This document shows positions 1 through 12,800 of a stretch of 64,000 nt of DNA, piece after piece. Source of the DNA: Ctenosaura bakeri (taxonomy: Eukaryota; Chordata; Lepidosauria; Squamata; Iguanidae); NCBI GenBank assembly GCA_948474755.1, contig CAOLHI010000646.1, forward strand, positions 248,001 to 312,000. Direction: 5' to 3'. How positions within the stretch are numbered: position 1 is the stretch's first letter; each line of letters opens with the position of its first letter. A model generated the notes under the pieces. The model was not told the origin of the DNA. It searched no databases and saw nothing but the letters and a program-made list of their open reading frames with translations. The position numbers and the translations under genes are program-made.

Positions 1-281
1 AACAGTTTGTTTCATGGCAGGAGTTTCTGCTTTTAGAAAACTAGCTGAAAGCCTCCATAGACTCATCAGATAGCTAGCTGCATTGCATCCTGTACAGAGG
101 GCTTTGCCAAATGGTCAAATAATGCTGATTCAGTACACCTGGCACTAGTTAGCCATGACAGAATATGCCAAAACCTGTGATTTTATGCCAAATGGCACAC
201 TGAAAGCCAGGAGTGAACTGCACAGATGGTCTGCTCCCAACTTAAATCAGTTACTTCTTCCCCTCCCCACCCTTGAGATAC

Positions 282-564
282 CTTTCATTTCAGCTCGGTG
301 CTTCCCTCTGGATGCTTCAGCAGCATTCTTAACACTGTTCTTCCAGGGAGTGGAGGTTGCTCCTTGTTCTTTCCTTCTTGGGTTTGTAACAACAGCCAAG
401 GGGCTTCTGTGCACAGAGTCATCCATAGACTCTTGATCAGATGTGAGAGTGAGTATGTTCTGAATATGTTCTGGCATCCCTTGCATACTTGGAAAAGAAA
501 GAGCAGCCCGAGCACCCTGCAGATTCTTGTCAACATGTCTCTCAAGATGCCCTTTGAAAGTAAT
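282..564 (-). other. Candidate protein-coding exon, unrecognised
   Basis: Not a recognised gene. On the minus strand an open frame of about 94 codons is bounded by an acceptor-like site (cttttaag just upstream of base 564) and a donor-like site (AAAG|GTATCT at 282/281). It begins in phase 0 and ends with one spare base, so it would make a phase 0-1 internal exon. The translated text is hydrophilic and varied (for example GHLERHVDKNLQGARAALSF near the start and NPRRKEQGATSTPWKNSVKN near the end), with no signal peptide or membrane segment. Against it, three other frames are also open here, the polypyrimidine tract is weak, and no family is recognised. It could be a chance low-stop stretch. Neighbouring DNA shows no second exon of the same gene. 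Confidence 0.25.
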
Positions 565-1257
565 CTTAAAAGTAACCATACACCAGAGAGGTAACTTACT
601 TTACTTTCAAAATGTAACTTTACTGTCTTCTCTTTACCAAGAAAAAGTCACATGTCAAGGATAATAACATTGCTTATAGCTTGTTATTTCCAAGCTCTCA
701 AAAATGTGCATGAACATAACAAAACTGTGTATTACAAAGAGTTAAAATTACCCTGTATCTCCATTTGCTGAGTGACTAAAAGCTAAAGCATGAAATACTT
801 GGCCTTGGACATTGACAATCTCCATGGTAACAGACTTATACAATTGTATGACAGGCAGCCATCAAGGACACTTCTCCTGGATATCTTTGCTACTTGGTTG
901 TAATTGGGAGGATTTTTTTTAAAAAAAAATCTTCTGGTAGCTTGTAGAAGAAGGGCTATATGTCAATTATTAGTGCATATGCTTTGAACACAGAAGTTTT
1001 TGAAAGCAGTCTGCATATAGGTGTGGGAAATATTCTATTTGTAACTCATCTACAACCCTGTAGAAATGCTACCGGCCAGCACAGAAAATCCTTCACTAGA
1101 TGAACTAATGACTCAGTATAAGGCACCTTCCTGTATTATTTTAGATGCAGAATGCTTCCAAGTAAGAAAATACATGCACATTAGAACCAATTATTCATTC
1201 ACATTCTGTGTTCACATTGGTGGCTACATGTATACTCCTCATGGATTTATAGTGGAA
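565..1257. other. No gene or repeat recognised
   Basis: AT-rich unique-looking DNA. The only visible structure is a T8/A9 run pair near 914-930 that can fold on itself. No coding frame or repeat family is recognised. Confidence 0.5.
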
Positions 1258-1259
1258 TA

Positions 1260-1455
1260 TGAGTCCAGCATGGGGTAGTGGTCTCAATATTGTACTAGGA
1301 TTGTGGGAGACCAACCTCTACTTAGCCATGAAGATCCATGGTTGTCCTTGGCCAAGTCACACTTTCTCACCGTTAGAGGAAGGCCATGGCAAACCTCCCC
1401 TGAATAAATCTTCCCTGGAAAAGCCTCTGATAGTGTTGGACTGAACTTGAATTGT
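1260..1455 (+). repeat. tRNA-derived SINE with CAA-tail family, diverged copy
   Basis: Contains the family's landmarks in order: a tRNA-like head (gggtagtggtctcaa), then ccatg/ccaagtcacactttctca, then gaggaaggc and gaataaatcttccctgg. The head is an eroded RNA polymerase III promoter. The CAA tail is missing and the copy fades near gttggactgaacttgaa, so it is 3'-truncated or heavily decayed. The same family recurs at 3228, 9113, 13267, 15396, 22454, 51588 and 61031. Confidence 0.75.
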
Positions 1456-3227
1456 GCAAAAAAGCAGCAACAAATGGTTCATATCTATTAGCTGTGGTTC
1501 CACTGATATGTACATTACCACCTCACCACCTGATTTTCTGTATTTTTGACAGAATGGAAAAGATATGCATGTAGAGCTCTTCCATATGAGGAGAGCTAGT
1601 GTGTCAATCAGCAATTATCTTGTGTAGCAGAGCTACAGATGGTTTTCTCATGTTCCTGTGTTCATCTTTGTCCAAGTATATACAATTGATGGGGCCATAA
1701 TGATGCATTATGTCTTATTCATGAGTTAGGCACATTTCTGCTGGGTGTATCAGCAGTAAGGTGCAGGATTAGCACATTTATTCCTTCAATGCACAAAGGG
1801 ATTAATCTGAACACTCCTATCCTTTCCCCCACAAAAAATGTATTAATTTGGATCAGTTCTTACAGTGAGTTTGCTTGTCTTAATGGCAATGTTAACATTG
1901 GCCATAACCTTGGTTTTATCGTATTTACAGCTGAATTAAGAATGGCAGCCTTCCATCCTTTAGAATATGTATATACAACTAAAGAGTGAAAGTCTTTCTT
2001 GTTGAAATCTTGCCTTTGAGCTCCTTTATCAAGATGTTATGGTTGTCTCCCATATGTGTTTAAAGTATAGACTCCATTCAATCCCCCAAATACTATGCTC
2101 TTGGAAAACCTTGAAGAAGAAAAAAATCTGACCACCTAGTTTGTGAGTTGAAAATGTTCCAGCTGGGATATTTCAATATGCAGAGTGTGAGGAGACATTC
2201 CTTATACAAAATGAATTGTTGTCTAGAGACTAATTCACCACAGGAATTTTATTTTATTTTTCTTGTTTATACCTTGGAATGACACATTTTTCACAAAATC
2301 AATACAACATAGATATTTTACAACTGCTTGGGAGCGAAACATCTTAATCTGATAATGGCAGAGACCAATAGGGGTTTCAGTGAAGATTAATATTCATTAA
2401 CCATATTTTATGACTACAGTCTGGAAGAGACAATATATACTATGAAAACTAATAATTCTAGCTAGTTTCATTTGCAGCACTAATATTTTGGTTGGCAAAC
2501 AGGATATTTTTCGTTGGATCGATTCCAGGAATGGAAAGACAGTACTCAAGTTACTGTAGAATGATGCTACTAGTTATGAGGAGCAATGAAATCAAGAGAT
2601 AAGGACATGTACACACTCACACACAAAAATGGTGTTGCACAGACCACAACTTTATGTGCACAACATAGCATGAAGTGTTTGGCCAGCACAAACAATGTGG
2701 AATACAAAACTAGTATTAGACTTGCCTTATTAGTGCCCACTTAGTGGTTTTCTTTTCATGCCTTTAAAATATCTGGCACTGTGCAGTTTTCAAAGAATGG
2801 GATACATGAATTAGTACCATGATCTAACAAGGATATTCTGTTCTAGCAGTCAGTGTGAATTCCATTCCATCTCTAAGGATTCTCCAAAATTTACAAAGTT
2901 CTTCATCCTTAGGATGGAAAAAACTAAATGGGAAAAACTGAGACAGATTTGTTCCTCTAGAATGCTTAACTCTTAAAACCCCATATCTGAATTCTGATGG
3001 ATTCAGTCACAGCAGTGCTAAATTTTGGTAGACACTCCTTTGTCTATGGTAGGCTTTTCATATTTAACATCTGTGTGGCAAGCAAGGACAACACAGGCCT
3101 TCCCATTCTGGGAATAGCTGTAACCTTTCTAACTGGTCTGATCTAAATGAAGGAGAAATTAGTTTCAGTTCATTTATTTAAAAAATTCAAAACATGCAAA
3201 TTTCTTCGTATTTGAGTTGGAAAAGAT
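1456..3227. other. No gene or repeat recognised
   Basis: About 1.8 kb of AT-rich single-copy DNA with only short, unconvincing frames. It has no recognisable repeat landmark, CpG cluster or splice-site-bounded frame. Confidence 0.5.
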
Positions 3228-3476
3228 TTTGTTGTTGATACCGATACGCCTTCAAATCATTTCCAAATAAAGGCAACTCTAAGGTGAACCTAAAATTGTT
3301 GGGTTTTGTTTCAAAGCAAGATTTGTCCAGAGAGGGTTGCCATTGCCTTCCTCCAAGACTGGCAGAGTATGCCTTACCCAAAGTCATCTGCTAGGTTTCC
3401 ATAGGTTAGCAGGATTCAAACCTCGGTCTCCTATAATTTTAACCCTACATGAAAACCATAAGACCATGATGACGCA
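3228..3476 (-). repeat. tRNA-derived SINE (CAA-tail family), minus strand
   Basis: Reads in reverse: TTG repeats at 3228 (the tail), then ccttcaaatcatttcc, the gggttt / caagatttgtcc block, ccttcctccaagactg, and finally the tRNA-like head with ggattcaaacctcggtctcc (B-box region) ending near 3476. The head end is decayed at the A box. Confidence 0.8.
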
Positions 3477-4417
3477 GAGCTTTAGTGTTAAACATTTCTG
3501 GTGGGAAAGAAAGTGAAACTAACAGATTACTCAGTCTCTATTCAATTCTCACATTCTATGTCCTCTTAATGATAAAACCTTTGTTAAGAAAGGCTACCTG
3601 CAACCTGAATTGTCAGAAGATGTTGAATAAAGGGCTTCTGAAAATAGATAAGGCTTAGATAAGTGAATTTCATAGCCTGTTACAGTGTTTATCTAGTCAT
3701 TTTGATGGAAGTTTATTCAGAGAGTGTCAAGGTTATCACACTCTTGGCCTCAAAATGTTTCAAAATATTTCCAACATGTCAAAATGCATCTCTAGCTTTA
3801 GGACATGGCATTTCTTGTCTTTAGTATCTTGAAGATCATTATGTTGTATCTGACAGGATCATGCTCTTTGTAATTTACACCAATGACCTGTTCACTGGGT
3901 GAAGAGCTGTTTCCATCTATTCAGCACTTTCTCCCAAGATGCCTTCATTGCTTTATTATAGGCTTCATTGTACTGGTCCCAGGAGAAAATTGTGCTGATT
4001 TTAGTCATGCTTTCCCCCTTATTCCAGAAAATGACACTGTGCAATCCTTTTACACATTCTTTTGCCATTGCACTGGATTTTAAGGTTCTTTACAGTTTTG
4101 TATCACAATTAGATTTTTCACTTGGATAAAATAATGTTGTTCTCTTTTAACAAAATAGGTAATCACCACAACAATGTATTAATAGAAAACACAATTAGCG
4201 AGTGTCATACACATACTCCTTTTTCTTAGAGACACACAGTATAGAAAACTACTTGGACCCCAGGACCAATGCTAATGGTTCTAATAACTGATTTTTCCCC
4301 AGTAGCACTGATATTCCTGTCATTTTTCTATTCCTAAATGTTTCTGGAGCTCATAGAATTCATTACTATTACCACTAAAATGTATTAAATGAAAGGCAGA
4401 GAAGTGTTTAGGTTATC
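3477..4417. other. No gene or repeat recognised
   Basis: Unique AT-rich DNA. One short frame at 3883-4083 lacks splice sites and any recognisable motif, so it is not called. Confidence 0.5.
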
Positions 4418-4420
4418 ATA

Positions 4421-4940
4421 GGCCCTTTCCGCACCAGGCAATTAGAACAGGGCAGTGCGTCCTCTCACGGAGGTTGTCTGCACCTTGGAGCTGACTAGGA
4501 GTGGACTACTTGCCGGAGATCTGCACCTCAGTCCGCTCCAAAACAACCCCAAGTGGTCCTCCAGTGTGTTTTCTAAAGACTGCAAAAACAGGTTTTTATT
4601 TTCCTGGAACATGCCATTGCATTCCTGCTCCCTTGTGCAGATTCGCAGGCTCACACCAATGTGAGCCTGCGATCTGTGAAGGGTGGGCTTTAAGCGTGGC
4701 AAGCTTTAGTGGTTGGTCGGGACCCACGACCAACCGGAAGCTGCCATTTTGGAAGCTGGAAGCCACCATTTCGGAAGCCAGAGCAGTGCGGATCTACAGA
4801 CCTCGCACTGCTCCGATTCACCCTGGACCAAGGAGGAGCCCTGCAGAAGGGCTTCAGGGACAGTCTGCGTTGCTTTGGACCCCAGAAGAAGCGGTAGGTA
4901 ATGGCACGGAGCGATTCCCTCGCCTTGTGTGTAAAGGGTC
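4421..4940. mobile_element. Non-autonomous DNA transposon (GGCC-TTTC end family), 520 bp
   Basis: The ends are imperfect inverted repeats: GGCCCTTTCCGCACCAGG on the left pairs with a right end reading GACCCTTTACACACAAGG in reverse complement. The element is flanked by ATA on both sides (4418-4420 and 4941-4943), a 3-bp target duplication as in PIF/Harbinger-type elements. The interior is GC-richer than its surroundings and open in several frames on both strands. None of those frames resembles a transposase, so I call no coding region. An internal palindrome (caggctcaca ccaa tgtgagcctg, 4647-4670) is visible. Confidence 0.7.
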
Positions 4941-4943
4941 ATA

Positions 4944-7640
4944 GTTTAGTTCCAAAAATACCAGTATGGATTTAAATTATCTCACCAGTGTTACTAGACC
5001 ACTTCTGTGGAAAATAACATCTTCCCATTTTGTTTCCCACCACTGTGTGTGTGTACCTAAACTTCTGTTATTCCAGCTATCATGGTTCTTCAATATCTAA
5101 ATTCCTGTTCTTATTCTTAAATCCCTTTACTCTTCTCTTTGTTTCTATCCCAAGTTTTAAGCTCCAAGATATTTAAGGGGTACTTGGCAATATGCTTGGT
5201 TATAAGTCACTGGTTAGGACCAATAGGCTTTGATATGTCACTTAGTTTGGTTAGTGTAATGTTTTGTGTTACAAACAAATATGTACATAAACCAGTGCTT
5301 GAGGGAAGTCTAATGGAGCAGGAAAATATGGTTTAGTTCTGCTGCGTTAGGAAAATGTTCACTTGTTTGAGAAACAGAGGTAAACTCACAAAATCTGCTT
5401 AGTGCTCAGCAATGTTTTGAATGCTTATCTGCACATCTCTAATGCCCAGCCTCTTTTAAAAATAAGAAAAGAAAGCTCTAAGTTCTAGGTCTTACTGATT
5501 CAGGTTTTCCCCTCAAACAGTTTCACTCACTCCTTTTCCTTTTGCTCCATTGGTTAGGCCCAAATGCCTCCCTAAATGTAACCAAAACTTCACGAGGAAA
5601 TGGAAGGATACTTTTAAATTGTAATAAGGAAACAGAATACTGATTATTTCAGCTTCTAGGACCCATATAAGGTGTCCAGACTATGGTTCATGAACATGAA
5701 GATCATCAGATGAGTTAGATAAACATGGTTAAATAACTATCCATAACAATTTTAGAATTTGGCTAGATTTCACCACATTTTGCTGCAAAAAGGTAATTTC
5801 TAATTGCAATTTTAGAAGCAAACCAATAACCACTCTATATCTAAATCTTGGATTCTTTAAGAATGTTTACCCTTCCACCTGAACTGTTAGTAAGATTGCA
5901 TGCTAAGCCATAAATTAGCCACAGTTTCTAAGCTGCTGATTCATTTGCACAGGTGAAAGGTGAGTGCTCAATGATTTCCACCACAGTTAACATAAACATT
6001 GACCTGATCAACTGCAGTGCTCTCTCTGTGCTATAACATAGTCACAGATTTATCATTCCTGTCTTAGCTTTGCTCCAGGCGCCTGATTAAAAAGCCCAGA
6101 CCAATGTTTGCTTTTATCTCCTTGCTTTGATTTTCACTTTGGAGCACTTTACCAGGACTGCTCCCCAGCCCACTCCTGCTGCTTACATGCTTTCTGGCAT
6201 TTATTGTCTGAGTTTTCTTCTCAGTGTGGCAGCAACATCTAACTGCATAATATACCTTCTGCATGCAAGGATAATCCACATCTTCATCATCACTCCACTT
6301 CGCTAGGCATGGTTCCTACACCACTGTGGATATAATGGGAAAGAAAGCAATCACAAGAGCCCCTGGGATTTTCAAGTTGCCACAGAAGACTAATAAAATT
6401 CACCATATGTTTCTTCTATCTGCTGTGAACCAAGCTTTACTTCCTAAATCCACGCAAGATGCTGGAGGCTTAGCGTGATGATGTCAGTGAAATGAATAGT
6501 TAACAAGAGTTGTTGCTATTCATCATGGCTTACTCTTGGCCTGTTTACAGCCATGTGGGGCCCAACACTAGCACTGGAATGTTTATTGGAAAAAGGAATG
6601 GCTCCTTTGTACTCGGGACATATCAAATTTATACTTCTTGCTGACAGAGGAGCATTGCTTATTTCCAAAGGACTGAGGAAAATACCTCATGTCTAGCAAC
6701 AGGATGTGGGGGTTTAATACCTACAATATGCCCCACCTCCCCCCCAAAAAAAGAATTTAGGTGTCTGATGATATCAAATACTATGATATCATAAGTGTTT
6801 ACAAGTTTTTGGATCTGTCACATAGCAGAATGAAATGGGGTATAAGGAAGTAAAGTCCTCAGGTGACAAAATAGATTGTCTTACTTCAGGTCATAGTTAG
6901 GAGAGTCACATGTTAAGGCTGCCCAAGGGGACAGAACTCTGCAAGGAGAGTACAAAGATAAGGAGTTAGGAAAGGAATGTTGCTATCCCTGGTGTTTCAT
7001 TTCATATTTTACTTAGAGCATCTGCTTGCAAGGCGCAGAGGTGAAACCACACCTCCAGTCTCTTTTACCAGCACGCTTCTTCTGTAAATGTTTGAATCTT
7101 TTCCACTGCATGCTGTCTTGGGTGGAAATTTCTTAGTAATTCTCCTGCCCATAGGGCCAGGGCAAAACATTTTGCAGTCTGAGGCTGAGCAGCAAACAAT
7201 GTCCAACTTCTTCCCACAGACTAGGTATGTAGCCTTGGTGGGGAGGCAGAAAATTCTCAAAAGCACTTCTTCCTCTTCCATGAAGTAAAACTGCAAGAAG
7301 AACATATGAATTACCCAACAGTTTGCTTCTCTTTCATGACATCCAAACTCTGCTTACTCCCTTTGCCTGAGCGTTCCCAAACCCTGGAAACCATCCAGAC
7401 CCATCCTGGTGACTCAAAGACTGGTTGTCATTCTTCAGGTTCATCTGCATTGGATAGTGTGTCGTGCCTCCCCAGCTTTAGGCAAGGGTCCCAGACAATG
7501 ATATTTTCTTACTTTCAGACAAAGTTTCGGTGTATGTTTTAATATGGAGACAAATTAAATAGCGATAATATTCACCTGCAGTCAGAAGTGGTTCTTTTCC
7601 TCCAGTCTAACCTCTTCAGGATTTTGCCATGTCAGTCTAT
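4944..7640. other. No gene or repeat recognised
   Basis: Roughly 2.7 kb of unique DNA free of recognisable SINE, LINE or LTR sequence. Overlapping short frames at 7009-7305 lack convincing splice borders. The absence of repeats is mild evidence of constraint or simply age. Confidence 0.45.
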
Positions 7641-7842
7641 GGGCCTTTCTGCACCACATTGTTAGAGTGCTATTATTCCATTTTCAACATCCTGTAGAAT
7701 CCTGGGGTTTGTAGTTTACTGAGGCCAAAGAGCTCTCTGGCTGAGAATTCTAAATGCCCCTCCCTAAACTGCAAACTCCAGGATTCTACCAGATGTTGAA
7801 AGTGGAATAATAGCATTATGACAGTGTAGTGTGGAAAGGCCC
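7641..7842. mobile_element. Palindromic MITE, about 200 bp
   Basis: Near-palindromic element. The left arm begins GGGCCTTTCTGCACCACATTG and the right arm ends in GTGTAGTGTGGAAAGGCCC. The interior mirrors itself too: attattccattttcaacatc on the left and atgttgaaagtggaataatag on the right, with aatcctggggtttgtagttt and gcaaactccaggattcta nearer the centre. It has no coding capacity. Flanks TAT and TAG would be a 3-bp duplication with one mismatch. Relatives lie at 10575, 10921, 19932, 44095 and 46715. Confidence 0.75.
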
Positions 7843-9112
7843 TAGGTGTATATGTATCCTGAACTTCCGAAACCAAAGATGTCTGATAGATCATTATCCT
7901 GACTTGGTTTGTCAGTTTGTCATTTCTCTGACATGCTTATGGTTCTGTTATGGCGTATATTGCTATATAAAGCACAAACAATTTATTTAAGCCCCTTTTG
8001 AAGTGATTCTGGTCTGAAAAGGTGTTCAGTTCAAACTGAATAGAAGAAAAAATTATTTGTTTGTTCACTGGGCTTTTAAAAGATATCATACATAGTAGTG
8101 TGCAAATAATTACTTGATAGTTTCTACAGTCCTCCCAGAATATGAATTGCCCTCATTATTTCTCTATCAACCATACAAAGGGAAAAACCTAAATGAAATA
8201 TGCTACTAGAATCCAACCAAAAAAAGAAGAAGCTATATAAGAGGTTGAAGTTCAAACTGCAAATAGGACAGTTAGACATTGAAATACATAAGCTAGTTAT
8301 GTGGTACATTTTACATAATATGTAGAAATATTTAAACTCTTCTGGGATTATACAAGAGCATTGTACATGACTGGTTTACATGCACAGAAGTAATGGGATT
8401 AATAAAATGAATTAATACAATGAATTAATCATCAATAAGCCCTTTAGGAGAATTAACAATTTATGATCTTTGTTGTGTACAAAGTTGGATCTCTCCTTTC
8501 TGAGATAGTCTAAGGGCTAAATCATGCCATGTTCTAGGCAGAGCCTACATCTGGTACAGCATAATTAGTAAAAATGTTATGTTATTATGAATAAGTCTAA
8601 TCCAAATGACTGAGCTCATAAACACTCTATGCCAATTCACCTAAAATGATGTTTGCAGTGCTCCTGATGTCTTCCCATGATTCCTTTCTTTCTCTCCATG
8701 ACTTGTGAGCAGTTTGTGAAGTAATTAATTGCCAGAGAAGATGCAGAGTTTACTTTCTGAGTCTGGATGCTTTATTGTTGTCAGTATCTTTGGCTTGGAG
8801 TAGAAGTGGATTGTTTGTAAGTAGGAGCAATGAACCTTTGACCATATCTAAGCATCAGTTATTGTTAGAAGTGTGAAAAATCTGCCAGTGTGTTTCATAG
8901 TGTGTGCATGCCAGCATTCTCATTCTATTCCAGAGTTCTGTATTAGGCCATGAGACTTTTTTGTTGTTCTCACAGCATGAAAATGTATGTGTATTTTTAT
9001 GCCCATTTTTTTCTGAAACTATTTTTAAGATTTTTAAACGTACATATTCCTTTACTTTTATTACATTGACTAAAGCATATATTTTTAAAAAATGGCTAAG
9101 GCATATGTCGTG
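7843..9112. other. No gene or repeat recognised
   Basis: AT-rich unique DNA. No frame with motif or splice support, and no repeat family recognised. Confidence 0.5.
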
Positions 9113-9340
9113 AGAGCCAGTGTGGTATGGTTTGTGCATTGGACTACAGCTCTAGAGAACAGGCTTCAAGTCTCTGCTCAGTCATGGAAACCCTCAGGGT
9201 GACCTTAGGCAAGTCACACTCTCTCAGCTTCAGAGGAAGACAAAGACAACCCCCCCCCCGAACAAATCCCTGTAGTAGTTTCACCTTAGGGTTGCCATGA
9301 GTTGGAAACAAGTTGAAGGCACAAAACAACAACAGCAACA
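9113..9340 (+). repeat. tRNA-derived SINE, nearly full length
   Basis: The clearest plus-strand copy. The tRNA-like head (gagccagtgtggtatggttt) is followed by a B-box region (caggcttcaagtctctgctc), the conserved caagtcacactctctcagct, a run of ten C at 9250-9259, ccatgagttggaaacaagtt, and a CAA-rich tail at 9325-9340. The structure implies an RNA polymerase III transcript copied by a LINE reverse transcriptase. No flanking target duplication was identified by eye. Confidence 0.9.
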
Positions 9341-10574
9341 CTTATTTGAGCACATTTTCCCCAAATATATACATAACTGTGTTATTGTTTTTATTCCAAA
9401 AATAAGGTGCAAGCCACAGATTTTTGAGTAGCACAACTCTGTTCAACTGCCAGTCTCAAAGGGTGTGAAACAGATATTTCTATGGGGAAATTTAAATCCA
9501 ACAGATGTCTTTTCTACTTCTACTTGCACTATAGAACATTGAAGAAGATAAATCCCAATTTGTTATTACTAAAATACCATAACAGCTTAGTGGTGTGTTA
9601 TGAATATCTGCATTCTCTGAGCCTAAAAGTACCTGCCCTTGAGGATTTATGCACTCACCCTACAGCAGAGATACAGACACACAGGGAATGAAGAGATCTG
9701 CTTTTCCTCACTTTAAAAGAATGTGCAAAGGTTCTCTAGTCTTGGCATAATTAATACAGACCATAGAAGCTATCACATCACTAGCTCAGGGTGTTACAAA
9801 AGTTCAGCTAAATGACAAGGGTCAGAATTGCCCGCCAAATTATTATCACACCAAGATAATAAGGGCTGGACTCTGGAGATGCCTCTTAAGTGACAGAATG
9901 TAGCACTTGCCACAGATGTTATGTGTTATTTAATGGATGGGAACGGGCTGAACATTACAGTAAAATTCCACTTGGCTTCAGAAAATAAGAGATAATTACT
10001 ATTATGTGGTCAGTGTCCCTAAAACAAAGGCTTCACATCTAAAGTATTCTGTTGCATAACATGTTGACAGATTCAAATGTGAACCTCACTAAGGATAAGA
10101 ATAGTCCTAACTATGTTGGTTTTTACAGTTCTGTGGAGTTAAATATTATAGTTCTGAAACACATGCATTTCAGATTAAGATGTGGTGGTTTTTTTTGGTT
10201 CAAACAAATATTTTTGTCTCTTTTCCTTTTTGCTGATAAATATTGAATAAGTTTTTCATTGGCAATGGAAAATAAAACAGATATTGAAGATCTAAATAAA
10301 GTCATATAGCATGAGCAACTAATACAGCTAGATGACAAAGAAAATCTAGTTTTCTATTCTTTTTTCACCTTAGTCCTTCACCCTTCTTTCCCTCTCTTTC
10401 CTGATGCTCTCGTATCTTCTTCTCCACAACATATAGATAATCCTTTGCACAAAATGGCACTTCTTACTGGCAACCCGGTTCATGCAATTCTTCCCTTCAA
10501 AAAATGGTGAGAAATTGAATGGACACAATTTTATGTTCTACTTTGTTTACCCAAACTCGTAGCACCCACAGCTT
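9341..10574. other. No gene or repeat recognised
   Basis: Unique AT-rich DNA. Short frames at 9482-9691 and 10052-10338 show no motif or splice support. Confidence 0.5.
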
Positions 10575-10709
10575 GGCGCTATTTCTGCACTAGACTGTTA
10601 TAGTGCTATTATTCCACTCAAAGGCCCCTCCCTAAACTGCAAGCCTCACGATTCCATAGGAGTTGAAAGTGGAATAATAGCACTATAACAGTCTAGTGTG
10701 GAAATGGCC
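10575..10709. mobile_element. Palindromic MITE with central deletion
   Basis: Same family as 7641-7842 but only about 135 bp. The left arm carries tctgcactagactgttatag and the right arm ctataacagtctagtgtgga, almost perfect mirror images, so the outer stems are well preserved. The middle has lost roughly a third of the family length. Target duplication is not clear. Confidence 0.75.
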
Positions 10710-10920
10710 AGAGTTCCAGCCTCCACATAAATCCATTGACATGGTGAAGAGGGTAAACTGTCTTCACCACTTGAGAAGCAGAACTACTTTATCAAAACCC
10801 AGTTGTTAGTCCCAGTTAGAACAATTGAAACAATAGGATATACATAAGTGTTCACTTTCTATTCAGCAGTTTACTCTAGTTAGAACTGTCCATTGGATTT
10901 AGGCTTAAGTCTGTGAGTGT

Positions 10921-11130
10921 TTTCACACTGCACCATTTTACTGCTATGATTCCGCTTTAACAGCTATGGTTCCACCTATTAAATCCTGGGATTTGTAATT
11001 TAGAGAGGGGTATTTAGAATTCTCAGCCAATGGGCTCCAGTGCCTCAGCAAACTGCAAATCCCAAGGTTTCATAGGAAGTTGCTATGTCAGTTAAAGTAA
11101 AATCATAGTGCTGTAAATATTAGTGTGAAG
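10921..11130. mobile_element. Palindromic MITE, diverged relative
   Basis: The left arm tttcacactgcaccatttta with ctatgattccgctttaac is mirrored by gttaaagtaaaatcatag and ttagtgtgaa on the right. The core aatcctgggatttgtaattt / gcaaatcccaaggttt matches the 7641 family. It lies 210 bp from the previous MITE, so two copies are clustered. Confidence 0.65.
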
Positions 11131-11691
11131 GGACTTTGGGAGTATTCTACTGACAAGAAATTCTGCTGAAGCTAAATAAGTGTGAGTATGCTGCCTAGAA
11201 TCCTCATGTAAACTAGTTTCTATGCCCTAGAGCAAAGCATAGTAGAAGTGTTACCTTCATCATAAAATGTCCTGTAGAGGTCAAAGGCATCAAGAAGTCA
11301 AGTACAATGGTAAAGATGGGATAGATGGTAATACAGATGTCAATCATCTTTCATTTTAGATGGAGTAATGCAGATATCTGTAAGGAAAAATCAATATAGA
11401 ATTCAGCAATAGATCTCCAGATGTGTTCATCCTCTTTTTAAAGAGCAGTAATGTGTGAGGATATCCATGTTCTCCCTTTCTACAGCTGTGTGAGTTTTCC
11501 ATCTTCATGGGACAATTTGTATTGAGGTATCAAGGTTTCCCCTTCTTTACATGTTCTGGCCTCAGTTCAAATTTGCCCCCCCCCATGATTGTTTTTAGAA
11601 AAGGGGAGGAAATGAGAGATGCAATAATGGTGCTCCCATATTTGCCCCTCAGATGTGGAAAATTTTGCCTGTGGCAATATCTCTTATAATA
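11131..11691. other. No gene or repeat recognised
   Basis: Unique DNA. A 60-codon frame at 11507-11689 has no support and is not called. Confidence 0.5.
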
Positions 11692-11772
11692 CAGTCCTAT
11701 GCGTATCTACACAGAAATCCCACTGAGGACTTACTCCCTGGAAAAGTATATATAGGATTGCAGCCTTGATTA
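11692..11772. repeat. Old palindromic interspersed repeat remnant
   Basis: cagtcctatgcgtatctac at one end mirrors a right end of gtatatataggattgcagcc, with acttactccctgg between. This matches a widespread reptile and bird motif of the kind 'cccattgagttcaatgg ... aggattgcagcc'. Weaker relatives occur at 17815-17897 and 19303-19382. Family name not known to me. Confidence 0.5.
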
Positions 11773-12580
11773 ACAGAGTTCTGTTCCTGTAATAGATTCA
11801 TTTTGAACGCTTAAGTTTTCTTAATTCTATATTCACAAATTGCTGTCTTGAATAAGTTTTATTTGACTTACTTTGGTATTAACTCTTATACCTTGACACC
11901 TAGGTATATGTTAGTGTTATTGTAGAAGTAGTAATCTGAGCTGATTAACTTGGAATTCAGGCAGGCATGAGAATAACCTTGTTCTAGTCACCTTGTGTAA
12001 TGTGTATGGAAATTAGCTGCATAGAAGATATATGTCTTAATGCCAGAGGCTCCAACTGCTTTAGAGTTATCACTAATCATAACTAGAAAAGAAAATATAT
12101 ACCTAGTTAGCTGTTATATTTCTGTAAAAATGAATTTCATAGCCAAGAGCAAAATACAATCTACCAAAGTAGTATAATGTTTATAAATTTCTTTCCTTGA
12201 GATTTGCTAAATGTAGTTTTTATATAAGTTTATGTCAAAATGGACAAGCTTTGCATGTTCATATAATTGTTTAACAACCAAAAGTGTTTTTTCCAGGTTT
12301 GACTGCAATTTTACATTAAGCACAGGGCTGGCTAAAGTATAAGTGGCTTGGCCTTCTGATTTCCAATCCTACGTCTGACTTCAAATTAGAAAGAGGATTC
12401 AGCTTGCACATATCTTCATAGGTTTCTACTTAATATGAAAAAAATGAGATATGCCATGCTTTCTATCCTTATCATTTTATGATTTCATAAATATGTTGTG
12501 TTTCTATACAGGTCTGATCAAAAATAAGTGCCATTGAGTTCTGGAGGTTAACTGCCACAGAAATGAATGAGTGGTGTATT
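11773..12580. other. No gene or repeat recognised
   Basis: AT-rich unique DNA without any frame or repeat landmark worth calling. Confidence 0.5.
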
Positions 12581-12800
12581 GGGCCATTTCCACATGACAG
12601 GGGAGGAGCAATTCACTACGTATCAAGAGTGGTGTTTTTATATTCAGATTCAGAAACGGTGCTGTCTGCACACCCTCCTCCCCATTTACATCTTACTACT
12701 GTGGCGAACAGCAGTTGCTGCATCCACAACAGCAAGTCCCTGGCCACTCCCATTCCACTCCCTCACCCCATCTTGCCATCACTGATTGGTCTGGGTTTTT
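12581..12800. mobile_element. 5' end of a GGCC-TTTC family DNA transposon, truncated
   Basis: GGGCCATTTCCACATGACAG at 12581 matches the terminal repeat of the 20386-20792 element. A C/T-rich, GC-richer interior follows up to about 12800. I find no matching right end, so the element is truncated or its 3' part is too decayed. The frames of 72-80 codons inside it are incidental. Confidence 0.5.

Noticed and set aside
4501..4944. 147-codon plus frame
   Set aside because: It falls inside the DNA transposon at 4421-4940, and several competing frames are equally open.
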